This document shows, piece by piece, positions 1-8,177 of a DNA stretch of 55,894 bases. Each line of letters begins with the position of its first letter. Position 1 is the first letter of the stretch. A program made the position numbers and the translations under genes. The notes beneath the pieces are model-generated. The model ran no database searches and was not told the origin of the DNA. It saw only the letters and a program-made list of their open reading frames with translations. The DNA is from Myxococcales bacterium (lineage in GTDB: Bacteria > Myxococcota > UBA796 > SXON01): the NCBI GenBank assembly GCA_009692585.1, contig SHYX01000032.1, positions 1 to 55,894 on the forward strand, written 5' to 3'.

Positions 1-83
1 CCGTTGGCGAGCGCGTACTTCTCGAACTTGATTTCGGGCGGCGGGTCGGCGGCCAGCGCCAGACCAAACATCGTCACGAGCAC
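1..83 (-). CDS. M16-type (pitrilysin) peptidase, N-terminal fragment
   Basis: Only the first 27 codons lie in the window; the gene runs off the left edge. The peptide has a short hydrophobic signal sequence (LVTMFGLALAA) followed by PPPEIKFEKYALANG, which resembles the start of the first M16 zinc-peptidase domain (the usual form is FEKYxLxNGL). The start is a GTG at 83 with a TGGAG ribosome site five bases upstream; an ATG at 71 is the alternative. The HxxEH zinc motif would lie outside the window, so the family call rests on the leading motif only. It follows the preceding minus-strand gene by 27 bases and may share its transcript. Confidence 0.5.
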   Translation of the reverse strand, partial: MLVTMFGLALAADPPPEIKFEKYALAN

Positions 84-110
84 CGGAACTCCAGAGGAGC
101 GCGTTCCTAT

Positions 111-1778
111 CTACTTCACCCGATACCCGCCCATCTCGTTGTTGAAGATCCACGCGACCACTTCGCCGATCTCGAAGACGGTGGGCATGTAGCTCTTGAT
201 GCTGGCGGCGGCGGAGCCCTCGTCGCGCAGCGTGGCGCGGGCCGCGAGCATCTTTCGCGAGCGCTCCCGCCAGACGTCCATGTTCTCGGGACGGAGATCG
301 ATCCAGCCCTTGGCGGCCCACGCGTTGACGCGCCTGGGATCGTCCAGCTTCACGGTGCGGTCGTGCCCTTCGAGCTCTGGAACATTGATCCGGGGACCAC
401 GAAGGAGGCGCTTGCCGTCGGGAAGCAGGATGGGAATGCCGATCGAAGGGGCGGTCCGCCGCGTGCCCGAGGGCTCCATCGCGGCCTCGCAGCGCGTCGA
501 CATCTCCGCGAGGTCACCGCACTCCGCAACCTGCTCCAGCGCTCCGAAGGCATATCTAAGCAGTTCAGCTTCGAACAATAACTTTGAGAGCTCGGGCGGC
601 CCGAGTCGACCCAACGCGACCGAGGGGAGGCCGCTTTCCCGTTCGGCGGTGTCGAGGTCCTTGATCGCGACGTTGCGCACGAGTCCGGCCTTGTACGACG
701 GAGTCATGACCGCGCCGTCCATCGCGCTGATGGCATCGTTACCGGTGTTCGCGCCGCGAATCTCCAGGACCACGGTGCGCGCGATCTCCTCGGGGGTGAC
801 ATATTCCATCTGGCCCAGGGCGGTGATCGCCGCGAACTCCCCCCGGGTGAACACGCCGTTCTCCCCGGTGTCGACCACCGGAACCCGTATCTTACCGGCC
901 TTTTCGTAGCCCTTGGGGTCCTCGCGCAGGTCCAGGGCGCCGGCGCACGCGACCTCGTGCGCCTGGTACAGTTCGCTGTTGTCGTGTTTGTCGCGCGCTT
1001 CCATTACCTGGACGGCGCGATAGCCGATCATGGCGGCCGGCTTGATTTCTTTGACGATGGGAGCGTTCGGGGTGCGTGCCAACAGGAAGAGCAGGCCGGT
1101 GTGGCCAAAAGCCGCCTCGTTCTTGGCGAGGAGCTTCTTGCTCGGCCGGTCCTCGCTGTGGGTGTAGGGGATGTTCAGGCCCATGCCGCCGGTGCCGGTG
1201 GTCCCCACCTTGACGTAGACCCGTGTGGCATATTCGGTGCTGGCCTGGTGCAGGAAGCGTACATGGCGGATGAGCTGCGGCACGCTCTGGCTCAGCAGGA
1301 AGGTCTCGAGGTCTTCGATGCCTTTGGCGTCGAAGCCGTCGCTGCCGATCCAACTGCGCACCTTCGCGGCGCCGTCGAAGACGTCCTGATAGGAAAAGCC
1401 CGTGGCGGTGTTCACGCAGTCCACGATGACCTCGGGCCGGTGGGTCCGAATCAGGTTGACCATGTGGTTGTTGGTGTAGGCGGCCTCGTAGTCGTCGTAG
1501 ACCGCGTTGAGCAGCTTCCGCCGCATCGGCACGTCCGAAAGAATCTGCCCCCGGGTGAGCTTTGCCATCTCACGTGGGACGAAGAGGTTTCCCCAGGCTG
1601 GCACAAACGCGATCGAGTCGCCGAATTCGCGCTCCAACCGTTGGCAGGCCGCGACCGACTCAACCTCCAGCAGGCTGGCGACGACGATGCGCCTCGGGGA
1701 CAGATTCGTCACGATCTGACGGCATACTTGCAGGCCGACGAGGCCTGCGCCGCCGAGGATCAGGAAGTCGTGGTACAC
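111..1778 (-). CDS. Rossmann-fold NAD(P)-binding protein, extended dehydrogenase/epimerase-like
   Basis: A 555-residue soluble protein. It opens with a beta strand and the dinucleotide-binding loop GGAGLVG (residues 9-15), then the alternating strand-helix pattern of a Rossmann domain over roughly the first 150 residues (IVDCVNTATG is a likely later strand and cofactor loop). The remaining 400 residues are conserved-looking but unfamiliar to me. No transmembrane segment or signal peptide is visible. The GTG start at 1778 has CGGAG five bases before it. It is divergent from an aconitase-family fusion across 131 bases, which may mean the two act in one pathway. The substrate is unknown; saccharopine-dehydrogenase-like and short-chain-dehydrogenase-like labels are both possible. 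Confidence 0.7.
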   Translation of the reverse strand: MYHDFLILGGAGLVGLQVCRQIVTNLSPRRIVVASLLEVESVAACQRLEREFGDSIAFVPAWGNLFVPREMAKLTRGQILSDVPMRRKLLNAVYDDYEAAYTNNHMVNLIRTHRPEVIVDCVNTATGFSYQDVFDGAAKVRSWIGSDGFDAKGIEDLETFLLSQSVPQLIRHVRFLHQASTEYATRVYVKVGTTGTGGMGLNIPYTHSEDRPSKKLLAKNEAAFGHTGLLFLLARTPNAPIVKEIKPAAMIGYRAVQVMEARDKHDNSELYQAHEVACAGALDLREDPKGYEKAGKIRVPVVDTGENGVFTRGEFAAITALGQMEYVTPEEIARTVVLEIRGANTGNDAISAMDGAVMTPSYKAGLVRNVAIKDLDTAERESGLPSVALGRLGPPELSKLLFEAELLRYAFGALEQVAECGDLAEMSTRCEAAMEPSGTRRTAPSIGIPILLPDGKRLLRGPRINVPELEGHDRTVKLDDPRRVNAWAAKGWIDLRPENMDVWRERSRKMLAARATLRDEGSAAASIKSYMPTVFEIGEVVAWIFNNEMGGYRVK

Positions 1779-1909
1779 CGGTGCTCCGAGAGGCCGGCGA
1801 GCCTATCCGGGCGATGCGGCCCGCGCTGGCCGCTCTGCCGCGCGTGGTCGTCGCCGCATCGCGGCGTGGTCGGCGGGCCGCCCGCGGTGATCTCAGATAG
1901 ACGCCGCCT

Positions 1910-3823
1910 ATGAAGCTCCGCGGACGCATCTTCCTCCTGTGCGACGACCCGCTGTTGGTCGAGGCGCAGCTTCAAGGAAAGGATCTGGCCTGGACGGGGC
2001 AGCCTCTCCACTACGGCGTCAACACCGACCTCATGATCAGCGGGGCAGCCTGCACCCTCGGGTACACCGGCGCCGTCTTGGGGCCGTGGTTCCTGGAAAA
2101 CTTCAAGGAGGTCGTCCGAAAGGACGCCGTGGTCGACGCCGGCTTCCAGGTGATCGTCGGCGGCGACGCCTACGGGTCGGGCTCATCGCGCGAGGTTGCG
2201 GTCGTCGCCCATGCCGGCGCGGGCATCGAATTGGTCATCGCCAAGAGTTTCCAGCGCATCTTCCAGGAGAATATGGTGTACGGCGGCATGCCGTTCACGA
2301 CCGACTTTCGGGTGATCGATCGCCTGCGTGCCGGAGAGGACGTCGATACGCGGGCCTTCTTTGCGGCGTTGCCCATCTTTTTCCGCTCTGTCGCCGAAGG
2401 CGGCGGCCTGATGGAGTACGGGAAGCGGCTGTTGGCCGGACAGGTGTTGCCCACCTACGAGACTGACGTTCCCGCGAGGCCACTCAACGCGGTCGAGAAG
2501 ATCATCGCGCGCAAGGCGTGGACGGGCGCCGGGCCCGACGGCCTCGCCGCGGTGGCTCCGGGCGACCAGGTGCTCTGCCGCACTGCCTTCCGGGGCGTCC
2601 ACGAGTACACCGCCGGCATGGTGGTTTCGCTCTATCGGGAAGCGTTCGGCGCGGCGCCGATGTACGCGCCCGACCTGGTGGCGGCCTTCGAGGACCACTT
2701 CGTGCTCATCGACGAGCCGACGGTCCCGGACAACGTGAAGAAGGCAAGGCTGGCGCCTGCGAGGCAGCTGACGGTCGAGATGGTGGATGCGTGTGAGGAA
2801 TACGGCATCCGGCTTCACGGGCCCGGACGTCCGTTCAAGCCGGGGGTCTGTCACCGTCTGGTGGTCGAGGATTATGCCCGTCCCGGTGACATCATCATCC
2901 TCACCGACAGCCACACGCCCACCGCCGGCGTCCTCAACGCCTTTGCCTTCGGCGTGGGCAGTACCGCGATGGCGTTCGCGTTTCGGACCGGACTCATCCC
3001 GGTCACGGTGCCCAAGGTCGTCCGCGTCATCGTGACCGGCCAGCCGCGCGGTGTGCTGTCGCCCAAGGACCTCATCCTCCACATCATCGGTGACGCCTAC
3101 TTCCGTGACGAGCAGTGGCGCTCCTCCCCGACCGACACCTGCGTCATCCAGCTTGGCGGGCCGGGTCTCGACCACTGGAACGTGGACGAACTCTCGGTGC
3201 TCACCAACATGACCGTCGAAGGTGGGCTGATGACCGGGGTCGTCGAGCCGTGTAGGCCCATCGTCGACTTCCTCAAGGCCCGCCGCGGGGTCGATGTCAC
3301 CGACGAGCTGGTGTACCCCGACGCCGACGCCGCGTACGAGCGCGTCATCACCGTGCACCTCGACGAGGTGCCGCTGACGGTGGCCACGCCGGGCGACAGC
3401 CGCAACCGCGCGCCGTTGTCGGAGATGATCGACGTTGCCATCCACAACGTCGTCATCGCCTCATGTACCGGGGGGTCGCTCTCCGATCTGCACGCTGCCG
3501 CCGACGTTCTACGCGGGCACGGGCTCGCGCCGGGGGTGCGCATGACGGTGACCCCGTCGAGCGCCGACGTCGCGACGGCGGCGGAGGCCGCCGGCCTGCT
3601 CGATCTGTTCCGCGCGCTCGGGGCGGTCGTGTCGCCTCCGGGGTGTGGTAGTTGCATCGGCAACGGGCCGGGAATCCCCCTGCCCGGCGAAACCACGGCC
3701 AGCACCACCAACCGGAACTTCGACCGCCGCATGGGGTCAGCCGGCCCGGTGTACCTGGTGTCGCCCGCGGTTGCGGCCGCGTCGGCGATCACCGGGAAGC
3801 TGACGGATCCTCGTTCGTTGTAG
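1910..3823 (+). CDS. Aconitase-family hydro-lyase, small (swivel) domain fused in front of LeuC-like domains
   Basis: A 637-residue single-chain enzyme. Residues 1 to about 175 match the isopropylmalate dehydratase small subunit (swivel domain), with YGSGSSRE at 88-95. Residues about 195-637 match the large subunit: DSHTPTAG near 335, and three iron-sulfur ligands Cys519, Cys579 and Cys582. Their spacing (60 and 3) equals that of LeuC. The first ligand sits in SCTGG rather than the usual SCTNG. With the swivel domain first, the order resembles AcnB rather than AcnA. Such enzymes isomerise hydroxy-diacids by dehydration and rehydration using a [4Fe-4S] cluster; here the substrate (isopropylmalate, homocitrate, citrate or another) cannot be told. 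No other leucine genes are nearby. Confidence 0.85.
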   Translation: MKLRGRIFLLCDDPLLVEAQLQGKDLAWTGQPLHYGVNTDLMISGAACTLGYTGAVLGPWFLENFKEVVRKDAVVDAGFQVIVGGDAYGSGSSREVAVVAHAGAGIELVIAKSFQRIFQENMVYGGMPFTTDFRVIDRLRAGEDVDTRAFFAALPIFFRSVAEGGGLMEYGKRLLAGQVLPTYETDVPARPLNAVEKIIARKAWTGAGPDGLAAVAPGDQVLCRTAFRGVHEYTAGMVVSLYREAFGAAPMYAPDLVAAFEDHFVLIDEPTVPDNVKKARLAPARQLTVEMVDACEEYGIRLHGPGRPFKPGVCHRLVVEDYARPGDIIILTDSHTPTAGVLNAFAFGVGSTAMAFAFRTGLIPVTVPKVVRVIVTGQPRGVLSPKDLILHIIGDAYFRDEQWRSSPTDTCVIQLGGPGLDHWNVDELSVLTNMTVEGGLMTGVVEPCRPIVDFLKARRGVDVTDELVYPDADAAYERVITVHLDEVPLTVATPGDSRNRAPLSEMIDVAIHNVVIASCTGGSLSDLHAAADVLRGHGLAPGVRMTVTPSSADVATAAEAAGLLDLFRALGAVVSPPGCGSCIGNGPGIPLPGETTASTTNRNFDRRMGSAGPVYLVSPAVAAASAITGKLTDPRSL

Positions 3824-4102
3824 GCCTGGTCGGTGGCGGGGCAGTCGGGGCCGGGCGCGAGATCGAGGGGGCGCCCGTCGCGCCCGCCGTCCCGGCGGTC
3901 ACTCGGCGATTGTGGACGTTCACCCGTCGCCGGGCGACGGACGACACCGGTGGCGACACCGGAGGTACCGCCACCGCCGGTGACGCCTGTTTCGACGGAG
4001 AACGGCCAACGCGGCCAACGTGAGCGCGGGCAGCACCGGGTGGCCGACCCGCGGGGTCGGTGCAGTCGGCGAGACAGCCTCGCCAGCCTATCGCGGCTCG
4101 TG
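3824..4102. other. Stretch without a convincing gene; possible remnant of a C-terminal sorting tail
   Basis: No frame here has a credible full gene. On the minus strand one open frame (4087 down to the stop at 3920) reads a Pro/Thr stretch, then PALTLAALAVL and an Arg-rich tail. That resembles the hydrophobic helix plus Arg tail at the end of MYXO-CTERM-like surface proteins. It has no start codon in context and lies just beyond the stop of the small minus-strand reading frame at 4103-4369, in another frame. It could be the frameshifted end of that gene, or chance. Confidence 0.25.
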
Positions 4103-4369
4103 TCAGAAACTGGCGATGTCGAAGGCGGTGGCGCTGGCCGTGCTGTCGGGGTCAGCGGGGTCGCCACTGTCCTCGGCCTGGCCGGAGATCTCGCCGGCGG
4201 CGCCGAGTGGCCCGATCTCGAGGCTGACGAGGGCCCGAACGGCGTCGAAGTCCGCGGGATCGACTTCGGTCACCGTGTAGGTGCCGCTCAGGGCGTCGAG
4301 GTCGAGCTCGTGGAACGCGCTGGCGGCGTCGACTGTCACCGCGGAACTCGCCGGGCACAAGTGCAGCAT
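4103..4369 (-). CDS. Small hypothetical protein (possibly the surviving part of a larger gene)
   Basis: An 88-residue frame with protein-like composition: hydrophobic strands alternating with acidic turns (LDALSGTYTVTEVD, VSLEIGPLGAAGEISG) and an Asp/Ser-rich tail. There is no obvious lipobox, although LCPASSA near the start could be the rest of one. It is divergent from the regulator gene beginning at 4419. I do not recognise a family. It may be a short calycin-like or lipoprotein fragment, or a shadow reading frame; the acidic composition, unlike the Arg-rich shadows common in this sequence, favours a real or once-real gene. Confidence 0.3.
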   Translation of the reverse strand: MLHLCPASSAVTVDAASAFHELDLDALSGTYTVTEVDPADFDAVRALVSLEIGPLGAAGEISGQAEDSGDPADPDSTASATAFDIASF

Positions 4370-4395
4370 CGCACGTTTCGTCCCCCACGCTCGCG

Positions 4396-4411
4396 GTATC
4401 CTGTGCGATAC
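4396..4411 (+). promoter_or_regulatory. Inverted repeat GTATC-N6-GATAC at the start of the DUF4423 regulator
   Basis: GTATC (4396-4400) and GATAC (4407-4411) form a perfect 5-base palindrome with a 6-base spacer, ending seven bases before the GTG start. GATACT (4407-4412) could also serve as a -10 box, which would place transcription start at or near the GTG and give a leaderless mRNA. I see no matching -35 box. Because the downstream gene encodes a DNA-binding protein, an autoregulatory operator is plausible but inferred. Confidence 0.35.
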
Positions 4412-4418
4412 TGCTAGA

Positions 4419-5399
4419 GTGCGTGACTACGACACCCTGGCCCGCGAGCTCGTTCGTGCCCTGCGGGGGCCGCGCTCCCAGGGGCAATTGAGCCGCCGCC
4501 TCGGCTGTCGAAGCAACGTGGTCTACACCTGGGAGGCCGGCTTGCGGTGGCCGACGGCTGCGGTCACGATGGATCTCGCCGCGCGTACGCGGATCGACGT
4601 CGCTGCGGCCTGGGCGCGTTTCTTCCGGTCCCCGCCCAGCTGGCTTCTGGATGTCGACGTCTCTCGCCCGGCGACGCTCGCACGGCTGCTCGACGATCTA
4701 CGTGGCGCCGTGCCCATCGTAGAGGTCGCGCGCCGCGCCGGGCGCTCGCGTTTTGCCGTCGCGCGATGGCTGTCCGGGGATGCCGAGCCGCGGCTGCCGG
4801 ACTTTCTGAGGCTGATCGAAGCGACCTCACTGCGACTCCTGGACTGGCTCGCCTGTTTTGTCGACATGGATGCGCTGCCGTCGGTCCGGGACGACTGGCG
4901 CCGACTCGAGGCCGAGCGCCGCGCCGCGTACGAAGCGCCGTGGACGCAGGCGGTCCTCCGGGCGTTGGAGCTCGCCGCGTACGCTCGGCTCGACGAGCAC
5001 GATGACGCCTGGGTCGCGGCGCAGCTGGGCACCGACGTGCCGACGGTCGCCGCGGCCATCCAGACGCTGTCGACCGCGGGCCAGCTCGTCAGGCGGGGTC
5101 GGTGCTGGGCGCTGGTTCACTCCGGCACCACCGACACGCGCCGCGACGCGGCGTCGGGCCGGCGGCTCAAGGCGCACTGGGCGGCGGTAGGGGTCGAGCG
5201 CTTGGAGGCCGGTGCGGTCGGGCTCTTCTCCTACAACGTCTTTTCGGTGTCCACGAGCGACCACGCCCGGCTCCGTGACCTGCACAGCGCCTACTTTCGC
5301 GAACTGCGCGCCATCGTCGCGCAGTCTAGTCCGGGTGAGGAGGTGGTCGTGGCCAACGTCCAGCTCTTCGGGCTCGCGGATCACCCCCCAACACGATAG
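4419..5399 (+). CDS. Transcription regulator with two helix-turn-helix domains and a DUF4423 domain
   Basis: A 326-residue protein. Residues 1-60 form an XRE-type helix-turn-helix (SQGQLSRRLGCRSNVVYTWE). A second similar unit lies at about 85-140 (IVEVARRAGRSRFAVARWLSG). The C-terminal half, from about 165, has the layout of DUF4423/TIGR02147 proteins: a winged-helix segment, then a domain ending in an ELRAIVAQ helix and VVVANVQLFGLAD, the typical last strand. Family members are common in Myxococcota and Fibrobacteres and are presumed regulators. I chose the GTG at 4419 because the frame upstream of it is not protein-like and because it follows a palindrome. The gene stands 23 bases before the aminotransferase operon and may control it. 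Confidence 0.75.
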   Translation: MRDYDTLARELVRALRGPRSQGQLSRRLGCRSNVVYTWEAGLRWPTAAVTMDLAARTRIDVAAAWARFFRSPPSWLLDVDVSRPATLARLLDDLRGAVPIVEVARRAGRSRFAVARWLSGDAEPRLPDFLRLIEATSLRLLDWLACFVDMDALPSVRDDWRRLEAERRAAYEAPWTQAVLRALELAAYARLDEHDDAWVAAQLGTDVPTVAAAIQTLSTAGQLVRRGRCWALVHSGTTDTRRDAASGRRLKAHWAAVGVERLEAGAVGLFSYNVFSVSTSDHARLRDLHSAYFRELRAIVAQSSPGEEVVVANVQLFGLADHPPTR

Positions 5400-5422
5400 A
5401 CGCCGCCCCTTCCGGAGCTCCC

Positions 5423-6739
5423 GTGTCGCGCCGCCCCGTCCTGCGCACCGCACTGCCGGGTCCGCTTGCTTCGGCGCTGATCGCCCGGAGCAACGCGGCG
5501 GTATCGCCGAGCTACACCCGAGACCACCCCCTGGTGGCCGAGTCGGCCCTGGGGGCGTGGATCACGGATCCGGACGGGAACGAGTTCCTGGACATGTCCG
5601 CGGGCATCGCGGTGACCAGCACCGGGCACTGCCATCCGCGCGTGGTCGCCGCCATCACCGAGCAGGCGGGCAAGCTCATCCACATGAGCGGCACCGACTT
5701 CTTCTACCCGGTGCAGGGTCGGCTCGCCGATCGTCTGGTGAAGATGCAGCCCGTCACCGGCGAGTCCTGCCGGGTGTACTTCGGCAACAGCGGGACGGAG
5801 GCCAACGAGGCGGCGCTGAAGTTGGCGCGGTTCGTGACCGGACGAACGCACTTCGTGGCGTTCCTGGACGCGTTCCACGGGCGGACGATGGGTGCCCTGT
5901 CGCTCACCGCCAGCAAGGCTCGGCAGCGGGAGGGTTTTGGTCCCTTCCTGCCGGTCACCCACACCGTGTACCCGGATCCGTATCGGCACGGGTCCGACGC
6001 CACCCAGCAGGCGTTGGACCACTTGAAGAACCTGTTCCGCACCATCTGCCCGCCCGACGAGGTCGCGGCGATCTTCGTCGAGCCGATCCAGGGGGAAGGC
6101 GGGTACATCGTGCCGCCGGATGACTTCCTGCCCGCGCTCCGCCAGCTTGCCGACGACCACGGCATCCTGTTGGCGTTCGACGAGGTCCAGTGCGGCATGG
6201 GGCGCACGGGAAAGATGTTCGCGTACGAACACTGCGGCGTCAAACCGGACATCATCTCCCTGGCAAAGGGGATCGCCAGCGGGATGCCGTTGTCCGCGAC
6301 GCTGGCCAGTGAAACGACGATGCGTTGGAAGCCGGGCGCGCACGCCAGCACCTTTGGTGGGAACCCGATCGCCTGCGCCGCAGCCCACGCGACGCTGGAC
6401 CTGCTGGAAGAATCGCTCGTCGACAACGCGCGCGTCGTCGGCGCAGCAATGATGGGAATGCTCCGCGATGCAGTTGGCGCCCACCCGAACGTGGGGGACA
6501 TCCGCGGCAGGGGTCTGATGATCGGGGTCGAGCTGGTCCAGGATCGAGCGAGCAAGAAGCGCGCATCTGAGCTACGCAACGCCGTGGTCATGGACTGTTT
6601 CTATCGCTCCGGCATGGTGATCCTCGGCGCCGGGCAGAACACCATCCGCTTCTGCCCGGCGCTGACCCTGACCGAGGCCGAGGCCCAAACCGCGGTCGAC
6701 CTCTTCGCGACGTCCCTTCACGCCCTCACCCAGGTGTAG
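5423..6739 (+). CDS. Class III PLP-dependent aminotransferase (4-aminobutyrate/5-aminovalerate type)
   Basis: A 438-residue cytoplasmic enzyme of the GABA/acetylornithine aminotransferase family. Family marks seen: GNSGTEANEAALKLAR (121-136), FHGRTMGALSLT (151-162), VEPIQGEGGY (219-228), the cofactor Asp in AFDEVQCGMGRTG (251-263), and the PLP lysine Lys282 in SLAKGIASGMPL. The length is normal for the family. The stop is two bases before the start of a glutaryl-CoA dehydrogenase, so the two are cotranscribed. That partner makes 5-aminovalerate (lysine catabolism, DavT-like) a better guess than acetylornithine, since no arginine genes are present; the assignment is inference. Confidence 0.85.
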   Translation: MSRRPVLRTALPGPLASALIARSNAAVSPSYTRDHPLVAESALGAWITDPDGNEFLDMSAGIAVTSTGHCHPRVVAAITEQAGKLIHMSGTDFFYPVQGRLADRLVKMQPVTGESCRVYFGNSGTEANEAALKLARFVTGRTHFVAFLDAFHGRTMGALSLTASKARQREGFGPFLPVTHTVYPDPYRHGSDATQQALDHLKNLFRTICPPDEVAAIFVEPIQGEGGYIVPPDDFLPALRQLADDHGILLAFDEVQCGMGRTGKMFAYEHCGVKPDIISLAKGIASGMPLSATLASETTMRWKPGAHASTFGGNPIACAAAHATLDLLEESLVDNARVVGAAMMGMLRDAVGAHPNVGDIRGRGLMIGVELVQDRASKKRASELRNAVVMDCFYRSGMVILGAGQNTIRFCPALTLTEAEAQTAVDLFATSLHALTQV

Positions 6740-6741
6740 CC

Positions 6742-7908
6742 ATGCGCAGGTTCGACGGTGTTGATCTCTACAATCTCGACAGTCTGCTCAGCGACGACGA
6801 AAAGGCGGTTCGGCAGGCCGTCCGCGGGTGGGTGGACGACAACGTCATCCCGATCATCGAGGGCCATTGTCGGGCGGGAACGTTTCCGCGGCCGCTGGTC
6901 CGCCAGATGGGCGAAATGGGCCTGCTCGGGGTGAACCTCCACGGGTACGGCTGCGCGGGCATGAGCAATGTCGCCTACGGCCTGGTCTGTCAGGAACTCG
7001 AACGCGGCGACAGCGGCATTCGCAGCTTCGCCAGCGTGCAGGGCAGCCTGGTGATGTTCCCCATCTGGAAGCATGGGTCCGAAGAGCAGAAACTGGCCTA
7101 CCTGCCCAAGCTCGCCACCGGCGAATTCATCGGGTGCTTCGGACTCACCGAGCCCGACTTCGGCAGCAATCCGGGCGGGATGATCACCCGCGCCGTGGAT
7201 GACGGCGACAGCTACGTGCTCAACGGCGCCAAGATGTGGATCACCAACGGCACGATCGCCGACGTGGCCGTGGTCTGGGCCAAACTCGACGGAGTGATCC
7301 GGGGCTTCATCGTGGAAAAGGGCGATCCCGGCTTCAGCGCCCCCGAGATGCACGGGAAGCACTCGCTCAAGGCCAGCGTCACCAGCGAGTTGGTCTTTTC
7401 GGATTGCCGAATTCCCAAGCACCGCATTCTTGGGCACGTCACCGGCCTCAAAGGCCCATTTTCGTGCCTCAACAACGCTCGATACGGCATCGCCTGGGGC
7501 GCACTGGGCGCGGCGATGGCGTGTTTCCACTCGGCGCGGGAGTACAGCCTCTCGCGCATCCAGTTCGGTAAGCCGATCGCCAGCTTCCAACTCGTGCAGA
7601 ACAAGCTCGCGTGGATGTTGCGCGAGATCACCAAAGGCCAGCTCCTCGCGCTGCAGCTGGGGCGGCTGAAGGACAACGGGACCATGATTCCCGAGCAGGT
7701 CTCGCTGGCGAAGATGAACAACGTCGACATCGCGTTGGAGATTGCGCGGGTGGCCCGCGATATACATGGTGCAAACGGTATTCTCGACGAGTACCCGGTG
7801 ATGCGTCACATGGCCAACCTCGAGAGTGTCAAGACCTACGAGGGCACCCATGACGTGCACAACCTGATTCTAGGCCGGTGGATCACAGGCATCCAGGCCT
7901 TCGAATAA
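6742..7908 (+). CDS. gcdH: Glutaryl-CoA dehydrogenase (acyl-CoA dehydrogenase family)
   Basis: A 388-residue flavoenzyme that oxidises and decarboxylates glutaryl-CoA to crotonyl-CoA. Evidence: the acyl-CoA dehydrogenase flavin segment CFGLTEPDFGSNPGG, KMWITNG, the glutaryl-specific RYGIAWGALGAA, and the catalytic base Glu367 in KTYEGTHDVHNLILGR. These two last motifs are typical of this enzyme rather than of short-chain or long-chain dehydrogenases. The gene follows the aminotransferase by two bases. Together they fit the end of lysine (or tryptophan) degradation through glutarate. An electron-transfer flavoprotein would be needed and is not in the window. Confidence 0.9.
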   Translation: MRRFDGVDLYNLDSLLSDDEKAVRQAVRGWVDDNVIPIIEGHCRAGTFPRPLVRQMGEMGLLGVNLHGYGCAGMSNVAYGLVCQELERGDSGIRSFASVQGSLVMFPIWKHGSEEQKLAYLPKLATGEFIGCFGLTEPDFGSNPGGMITRAVDDGDSYVLNGAKMWITNGTIADVAVVWAKLDGVIRGFIVEKGDPGFSAPEMHGKHSLKASVTSELVFSDCRIPKHRILGHVTGLKGPFSCLNNARYGIAWGALGAAMACFHSAREYSLSRIQFGKPIASFQLVQNKLAWMLREITKGQLLALQLGRLKDNGTMIPEQVSLAKMNNVDIALEIARVARDIHGANGILDEYPVMRHMANLESVKTYEGTHDVHNLILGRWITGIQAFE

Positions 7909-7964
7909 TTAGCCTTGACAGGTCAAGCGCAACGATGGAAGCTGTGGTCGTACATGGAGCCTCC

Positions 7965-8177
7965 GTGAAGCTCAGTTCTCTCGCCCTGGACCAACTTCGC
8001 ACCCTTCACACCGCGCTGGCCGTCCCGTCGGGCCCCGGCGCCCCACGCGAGGCCCTGCGGCAGGCGAACATCGGCTTTCACGTGGAGGAGCGGCGCGACG
8101 ATGGCGATGAGGCGATGCCGATGATGGCCGCTTCGGCGCCGGGCGCGGGCCCGGTCATCGAGCTTCGTTTCAGCTGA
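7965..8177 (+). CDS. Small hypothetical protein upstream of an Ala-rich protein
   Basis: A 70-residue protein if started at the GTG at 7965, which has TGGAG five bases upstream; an in-frame ATG at 7935 would add ten residues but lacks a ribosome site. It begins with an amphipathic helix (LDQLRTLHTALA), passes through a charged segment (HVEERRDDGDE) and ends with a Met/Ala/Pro stretch and PVIELRFS. No signal peptide or membrane helix is seen. Its TGA stop overlaps a CTG that appears to start the next gene, so the two are probably coupled. I do not recognise the family. Confidence 0.5.
   Translation: MKLSSLALDQLRTLHTALAVPSGPGAPREALRQANIGFHVEERRDDGDEAMPMMAASAPGAGPVIELRFS

Noticed and set aside
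957..1913. 318-codon plus-strand frame opposite the Rossmann protein
   Set aside because: Antisense to the better supported gene, which has a start with ribosome site and a GGAGLVG loop.
2183..3445. Long minus-strand open frame (420 codons) opposite the aconitase fusion
   Set aside because: It is antisense to a gene with strong motifs; its composition (Arg/Asp/His/Gly-rich, no motif) is that of a GC-rich shadow frame.
6718..7860. 380-codon minus-strand frame opposite glutaryl-CoA dehydrogenase
   Set aside because: Shadow of a well-marked gene; no motif of its own.
7915..7920. Perfect TTGACA after the glutaryl-CoA dehydrogenase stop
   Set aside because: No -10 box lies 16-18 bases downstream; the nearest TACAT is too far away. 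The CTTGA/TCAAG pair around it is too short to call an operator.
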